Source of the DNA: Deltaproteobacteria bacterium
GTDB taxonomy: Bacteria > Desulfobacterota > Desulfarculia > Adiutricales > Adiutricaceae
Direction: 5' to 3'
Assembly (NCBI GenBank): GCA_031277995.1
Contig: JAITLH010000441.1
Span: 1 to 9,256 of the forward strand
Length of the DNA: 9,256 bases
Position 1 is the first letter of the stretch. Every line of letters begins with the position of its first letter. Shown piece by piece: positions 6,528-9,256 of this stretch. Under the pieces are notes generated by a model. It saw only the letters and a program-made list of their open reading frames with translations. It ran no database searches and had not been told where the DNA came from. The translations under genes were made by a program, and so were the position numbers.

Positions 6528-7103
6528 TTAGGACTTAAGGGCCGCCGGCATGGCCTCGGCTTCGCCGGGCTGGGACTTATCCGCCTTTTCGACCTTTTCC
6601 ACCTTCTCGACCTTTTCCACCTTTTCGACCTTCTCGACCTTGATGGGTTCGGGGAGCGACTCGGGCTTTTTCTTTTCCTTGGCCTTGGGATCGGGCGGCA
6701 GGTGAAGCTCCTCATGGATTCTGGCCGTTAATTCCTCTCTCTCCTCCTCGGTAAAAAAGTGGCTATTGCCCTCGTGATGGGCGCCCGGGATGATGGAGAG
6801 GGAATTGTAATTGATGTTCCCGATCACTTTGGCGGTGTTATTTAAGTGGACTTCCCCGGTCGCGTAGATGTTGCCTTTGACCGTTCCGGAGATGATTAGG
6901 TTTTCGACGAAAATGTCGCCGGTAATGGTGGCGTTGGTACCGGTCACCAGCATGCCTTTGGCCACGATGGCCCCGGTCAAATTTCCGTCAATATTGAGTA
7001 AGCCCGAAAAACGAAGAGACCCCTCTATTTCAACGCTACTGGCAAAAAAGGCGTTCCAAACATGCTTGCCAAGCTTGCCGTTTTTGGAGTTCTTTCCGAA
7101 CAT
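6528..7103 (-). CDS. Bactofilin (polymer-forming cytoskeletal protein)
   Basis: Bactofilins self-assemble without nucleotide into beta-helical filaments that scaffold cell-shape and envelope processes, often at the membrane. This 191-residue protein has a short polar N-terminus and a bactofilin core at about 24-112 built of rung-like repeats such as VEIEGSLRFSGLLNIDGNL and GTVKGNIYATGEV. An acidic helix (about 117-133) and a Lys/Glu/Pro-rich tail with six consecutive Val-Glu-Lys units (156-173) follow. There is no transmembrane segment or signal peptide. The ATG at 7103-7101 has AGGTGG (7115-7110) 6 nt upstream, and a good promoter lies at 7202-7174. The gene is convergent with pyrG and shares its terminator. 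Family assignment is confident; what it scaffolds cannot be read from this window. Confidence 0.93.
   Translation of the reverse strand: MFGKNSKNGKLGKHVWNAFFASSVEIEGSLRFSGLLNIDGNLTGAIVAKGMLVTGTNATITGDIFVENLIISGTVKGNIYATGEVHLNNTAKVIGNINYNSLSIIPGAHHEGNSHFFTEEEREELTARIHEELHLPPDPKAKEKKKPESLPEPIKVEKVEKVEKVEKVEKVEKADKSQPGEAEAMPAALKS
6585..6638 (-). repeat. Six 9-bp coding repeats (Val-Glu-Lys)
   Basis: Six tandem 9-bp units encode VEK x6 in the bactofilin tail. The units differ only at third positions (GTC/GTG, GAG/GAA), and AAG is constant. Because each unit is three codons, copy number could change by slippage or recombination without breaking the frame. Confidence 0.85.
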
Positions 7104-7173
7104 GACTCACCACCTAAAAAATCCAAAGAAAGTTAACGAGAAAAAAAGCGACTTTAAAAGCGACGCGAATCAT

Positions 7174-7202
7174 TTTATACCATAAAATCCCAGGCATCTC
7201 AA
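7174..7202 (-). promoter_or_regulatory. Sigma70 promoter for the bactofilin gene
   Basis: On the minus strand, TTGAGA (7202-7197, 5/6), a 17-bp spacer and TATAAA (7179-7174, 5/6). The start would be near 7167, giving a leader of about 64 nt. A second, poorer pair lies upstream (TTGACT 7340-7335 and TATAAA 7319-7314, 15-bp gap). Confidence 0.65.
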
Positions 7203-7450
7203 GACGCCCGATAACCTTGACGGCCAGGATAAAACCAATGATTAGCTTAAAAAAGTCAACTTTTAAAACCAAACAAATAATTTATCTTTTTCCGGGTAAC
7301 TTATAACCGACCATTTATATAAACACAATCGCAAAGTCAAAAACGCGCGTTTAAACGTCCATTAAAAGCCAAAAGGTTTTACCCGTCGTCAATAAATTAA
7401 CCGCCCGGCCCTGGCCATTGGGCCACTGGCCCCGGGGCCCCCCGGGCATG
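7203..7450. other. AT-rich spacer with a GC-only block
   Basis: No gene is seen. 7203-7400 is AT-rich and includes the palindrome TTTATATAAA (7314-7323). It changes sharply to a run of G and C at about 7401-7447, containing GGGCCACTGGCCC (7420-7432) and nested CCCGGG/GGGCCC palindromes, just beyond the zinc-ribbon gene's terminator. Confidence 0.45.
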
Positions 7451-7479
7451 AAAAAGCCCCGGCTCCAGGGGGCCGGGGC
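7451..7479 (-). terminator. Intrinsic terminator for the zinc-ribbon gene
   Basis: GCCGGGGC (7472-7479) and GCCCCGGC (7456-7463) pair over 8 bp, extended inward by a few more pairs. On the minus strand the hairpin is followed by TTTTT (A-run 7451-7455 on the + strand). It lies about 45 nt after the stop of the 63-residue gene. Confidence 0.8.
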
Positions 7480-7523
7480 GTATTTATGGACGATTGGGGA
7501 ACGGCCTGGTCCAAAACCAAGGC

Positions 7524-7715
7524 CTAGATGGAGACCCCTACCTTGTCGGCAAAGGCTTTGGCGTCAAAGGGAGCTTTGCAAAGATAGCAATGCTTCTGGT
7601 TGCGCAGCTCGTCGACGGAAAAGAACTCCAGCTCGCCCCCGCATTTGGGACAGTTTCCGGCCAGAAGCCTGGTATCCTCTTGCATGCAATCCGGGGTTTC
7701 GGTCTGTTCGGGCAT
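7524..7715 (-). CDS. Small zinc-ribbon protein, function unknown
   Basis: A 63-residue protein with two Cys-x2-Cys knuckles: Cys22/Cys25 (CPKCGGELEFF) and Cys43/Cys46 (CYLCKAPFD), separated by 17 residues. This is the geometry of a four-Cys zinc ribbon. It is acidic at the N-terminus (PEQTETPD), carries an extra Cys10, and has no signal peptide or membrane segment. The ATG (7715-7713) has a perfect AGGAGGT (7727-7721) 5 nt upstream, and a terminator follows the stop, so the gene is very probably real and transcribed alone. Such stand-alone ribbons may bind nucleic acid or partner proteins, but nothing here says which. No clear promoter was found; GACAAT with an upstream ATGACA near 7770-7795 is only a weak possibility. 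Confidence 0.85.
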   Translation of the reverse strand: MPEQTETPDCMQEDTRLLAGNCPKCGGELEFFSVDELRNQKHCYLCKAPFDAKAFADKVGVSI

Positions 7716-7727
7716 TAAGTACCTCCT

Positions 7728-8082
7728 AGAATTTCAACGGGCGCCCAAGCTCGTGGGCCCCTTAAACCATTGTCAAAATTTCATGCGAATTGTCATGGCG
7801 CGAACGCCAAAACCGGGCCCGATAAATAGCGCCTAACTTAAAGATCATTGAAAAGGGACTATTGAAAGGCCGGGAGGCCATTGGCTCTTCAAAGCTAAGT
7901 CTATTTAAAGGTCTGGATAAAGGGGCCTTTATTAGGCGGCTCTCGCCCTCGCGAAGAAAGGAGTTTCGGCTCTGTTTTTTCTTTAAAGCAAGGGTCGTCA
8001 ACATGGGCCCAATCCCGCCTTGGGCGGGCGCGAACCGTTGGTTGACGATAAAATTATCATGCCAGCAAAAAATAACCTTGTC
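7728..8082. other. Gene-free spacer with an inverted-repeat element
   Basis: Open frames on both strands (7762-8205 -, 7862-8239 +) overlap each other and lack ribosome sites and recognisable motifs. TCGTCAAC (7995-8002) and GTTGACGA (8041-8048) are complementary and enclose an inner hairpin, CCCGCC (8014-8019) with GGCGGG (8023-8028). The remainder shows nothing I can name. Confidence 0.5.
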
Positions 8083-8119
8083 AATAGCCCCGCCCGGGCG
8101 GGGTCCGGGCGGGGTTATT
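8083..8119. terminator. 15-bp GC-rich hairpin at the end of the 61-residue ORF
   Basis: AATAGCCCCGCCCGG (8083-8097) pairs with CCGGGCGGGGTTATT (8105-8119) over 15 positions with one G-T wobble and a 7-nt loop. It overlaps the stop codon of the minus-strand ORF (8117-8115). The T-rich stretch that would follow on the minus strand begins about 8 nt later (8075-8067), so termination is plausible but not classical. Confidence 0.6.
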
Positions 8120-8300
8120 TGCCCATGGCCAGGGGATTTTTTGGGTCTTGATCGATACTCATGGGCTGTATATAATAATGAGAGTTGCTTGATCCGAGGT
8201 CCCAAAACGGTTCGGGAAAGGGCAGACCGGGAAGGCTAAATTGGCTTACTTTTACTTCCTTGGTCTTTTTTTTAGCCGCTTTCTTTGGGCTTTTAGTCAT
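8115..8300 (-). CDS. Possible small basic protein, unknown family
   Basis: A 61-residue frame starts at ATG 8300-8298. Its N-terminus is strongly basic (TKSPKKAAKKKTKEVKV). A proline- and aromatic-rich middle (FSLPGLPFPEPFWDLG) leads to HYYIQPMSIDQDPKNPLAMGK at the end. There are no Cys residues, membrane segments or signal peptide. The mixed composition and the hairpin at its stop favour a real gene. Against it, no Shine-Dalgarno sequence precedes the ATG, no clear minus-strand promoter is visible, and only 28 bp separate it from the divergent gene at 8329. A + strand promoter and terminator-like hairpin lie inside it. I do not recognise the family; homologues in related genomes would decide. 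Confidence 0.45.
   Translation of the reverse strand: MTKSPKKAAKKKTKEVKVSQFSLPGLPFPEPFWDLGSSNSHYYIQPMSIDQDPKNPLAMGK
8148..8176 (+). promoter_or_regulatory. Sigma70-like promoter antisense to the 61-residue ORF
   Basis: TTGATC (8148-8153, 4/6), exactly 17 bp, then a perfect TATAAT (8171-8176). The start would be near 8183. It could drive the YrdC-domain gene at 8329 with a leader of about 146 nt, or a short antisense RNA ending at 8273. Confidence 0.5.
8224..8273 (+). terminator. Terminator-like hairpin with T8, ahead of the YrdC gene
   Basis: AGACC (8224-8228) pairs with GGTCT (8262-8266) and GGAAG (8230-8234) with CTTCC (8255-8259), with a small 1x2 internal loop and a 20-nt apical loop. 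Eight T follow directly (8266-8273). On the opposite strand the T-run encodes part of the Lys-rich N-terminus of the small ORF, so the resemblance may be accidental. Confidence 0.4.
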
Positions 8301-8328
8301 TTAATTTAGCTAAGGTAATTAGAAAAGC

Positions 8329-8976
8329 TTGACCGAGATAATCAAAATAGATCCAAACGACGCGACTTATGAGGACTTGGCCCCGGCGGCCGACATCCTC
8401 CTTTCCGGGGGCCTTATCGCCGGCCCAACCCAGTCCTTTTACGCCCTGATGGCCTTGGCCGATAAGCCCGACGCCTTGGAGCGGATCTCCGACCTTAAGC
8501 CGGGACGCATGCCCGAAAGGGCTTTTTTGCTCCTAATCGACCAAAAGCGCCGAAGCCAAAGTTACGCCATGGAAGTGAGTAAGGAGGCCGACGCCCTGAT
8601 GGACAAGTTCTGGCCAGGCTTACTGACCCTTTTGATGCCCGGGCACACAGGCCTACACCACCTGCTTTTGGGCAAATCCAAGACCGTTGGCCTTAGGGTC
8701 GAGGGTTTGGCCTCAACCCGCCGCCTAATCCGCATGGTCGACCGGGGGATCACCGGGACCAGCGCCAACCCTCACCTCTCCCAGCCGCCCACCACGGTCG
8801 AAGAAGTCATGGCCTATTTTCCGGAACAAATCGACCTAATCCTGGACGCCGGCCCCACGGCCGGGGGGTTGTCCTCGACCATTGTCGATCTGGCCGGTCC
8901 CGTGCCCTGGATCTTTAGGCAAGGGGCCATCGCGGTCGAGGATATCGCCACCGTTTGCCCTTCCATTTCATCGTGA
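8329..8976 (+). CDS. YrdC-domain protein (TsaC/Sua5/YciO family)
   Basis: A single YrdC-type domain of 215 residues. TsaC/Sua5 makes threonylcarbamoyl-AMP from Thr, bicarbonate and ATP for the t6A modification of tRNA; YciO relatives are less well defined. Family landmarks appear in order: GGLIAGPTQSFYAL (27-40, the PT of the nucleotide site at 33-34), KPGR (57-60), FWPGLLTLL (94-102), TVGLRV (119-124), TSAN (144-147) and DLILDAGPTAGG (169-180). The basic motif reads K-P-G-R rather than the usual K-x-R, one residue longer. The TTG at 8329 gives MTEIIKI, matching the family N-terminus, but its ribosome site is weak. A promoter at 8148-8176 and a possible attenuator precede it. The family is confident; TsaC versus YciO function is not. 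Confidence 0.9.
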   Translation: MTEIIKIDPNDATYEDLAPAADILLSGGLIAGPTQSFYALMALADKPDALERISDLKPGRMPERAFLLLIDQKRRSQSYAMEVSKEADALMDKFWPGLLTLLMPGHTGLHHLLLGKSKTVGLRVEGLASTRRLIRMVDRGITGTSANPHLSQPPTTVEEVMAYFPEQIDLILDAGPTAGGLSSTIVDLAGPVPWIFRQGAIAVEDIATVCPSISS

Positions 8977-9256
8977 TTGGCCACCATCCCAAAGCAAGCG
9001 AAAAAAACTAAACGGCGAAAAATCGGGCGGAGCGCCTGAGCCCATGGCCAGGCGACGCGGTCAAGAGCGGCCAAAGGGCGAGGCGCCCTTTTATGGTGGG
9101 CCCGGGTATTGGTTAAGGGGAGTTTTTGGCGGAGGAACAAAGGATCCCCAAAAAGGCGTTTTGGCCTCGGTTTGGGTTAGCCTTGGGTTGGGTTAGGTCG
9201 CGGGTTGACCGTTACGGGTAACGATTCGGGTGGTTTGTTTTGTTAAAATTTATCGA
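8977..9256. other. Spacer to the window end, G/T-rich
   Basis: No gene is seen apart from the hairpin at 9073-9092. TTGGGTTAG is repeated at 9172-9180 and 9188-9196. CGTTAC (9210-9215) and GTAACG (9218-9223) form a 14-bp palindrome with a 2-nt centre. The last bases (9243-9254) repeat TTAAAATTTATC, also present at 149-160 and 295-306. Confidence 0.5.
9073..9092 (+). terminator. Terminator-like hairpin downstream of the YrdC gene
   Basis: AAAGGGCG (9073-9080) pairs with CGCCCTTT (9084-9091) across a 3-nt loop, and the T-run 9089-9092 closes it. The U-tract is short and partly in the stem. It lies about 97 nt after the stop. Confidence 0.5.

Noticed and set aside
6122..6715. 197-codon minus-strand frame across the pyrG tail and bactofilin end
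   Set aside because: Arises from repetitive Lys/Pro codons of two real genes read in the wrong frame and crosses their terminator.
7762..8205. 147-codon minus-strand frame and 125-codon + strand frame in the same spacer
   Set aside because: They overlap each other and the structured repeats, lack ribosome sites and show no family features.
9172..9197. Telomere-like GGGTTA repeat
   Set aside because: Only two separated copies in a G/T-rich stretch; no sign of a chromosome end.
1..9256. tRNA or rRNA genes
   Set aside because: No T-loop consensus (GTTCGAATC-like) within a cloverleaf and no rRNA signature was seen on either strand.

Overview
The window looks like a bacterial chromosome segment, probably from a Desulfobacterota-type (deltaproteobacterial) lineage. 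That placement rests on protein style, a bactofilin and the gene mix, not on any search. By my own coordinates the intact genes cover only about 55% of the window. There is a broken Fic-family gene and a 2.5-kb stretch with no intact gene, which suggests a genome that is decaying, perhaps host-associated. GGCC and runs of T or A are unusually common in genes and spacers alike.

Layout. 1-409: AT-rich spacer with an 11-bp inverted repeat, short direct repeats and a possible promoter. 410-1951: guaA (GMP synthase), followed by a 13-bp perfect hairpin. 2205-3001 (-): Fic pseudogene with frameshifts, stops and a mutated active site. 3002-3787: no gene, but diverged copies of a repeat with a period near 123 bp and a 20-bp perfect palindrome. 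3788-4174: a near-consensus sigma70 promoter, about 350 nt without a credible ORF, then a strong intrinsic terminator; I read this as a candidate unannotated non-coding RNA. 4175-4529: spacer with an 18-nt exact duplication and a leader hairpin. 4530-6470: pyrG (CTP synthase) with an unusual 91-residue Lys/Pro/Ala-rich tail. A bidirectional terminator separates it from the convergent bactofilin gene (6528-7103, -), which has its own good promoter and a (Val-Glu-Lys)6 tract.

7524-7715 (-): a 63-residue zinc-ribbon protein with a perfect Shine-Dalgarno sequence and its own terminator. 8115-8300 (-): a possible 61-residue protein of unknown family, crossed on the + strand by a TATAAT promoter and a terminator-like hairpin. 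That pair would make either a short antisense RNA or an attenuated leader for the next gene. 8329-8976 (+): a YrdC-domain (TsaC/Sua5/YciO) protein, followed by a terminator-like hairpin and a G/T-rich spacer running to the window end.

The two large enzymes are both class I glutamine amidotransferases of nucleotide synthesis (GMP and CTP). The YrdC-domain protein suggests tRNA modification, and bactofilin suggests cytoskeletal scaffolding. The genes appear to be single transcription units rather than one operon. The strongest candidates for something undescribed are the orphan RNA unit at 3788-4174 and the antisense/leader unit at 8148-8273.
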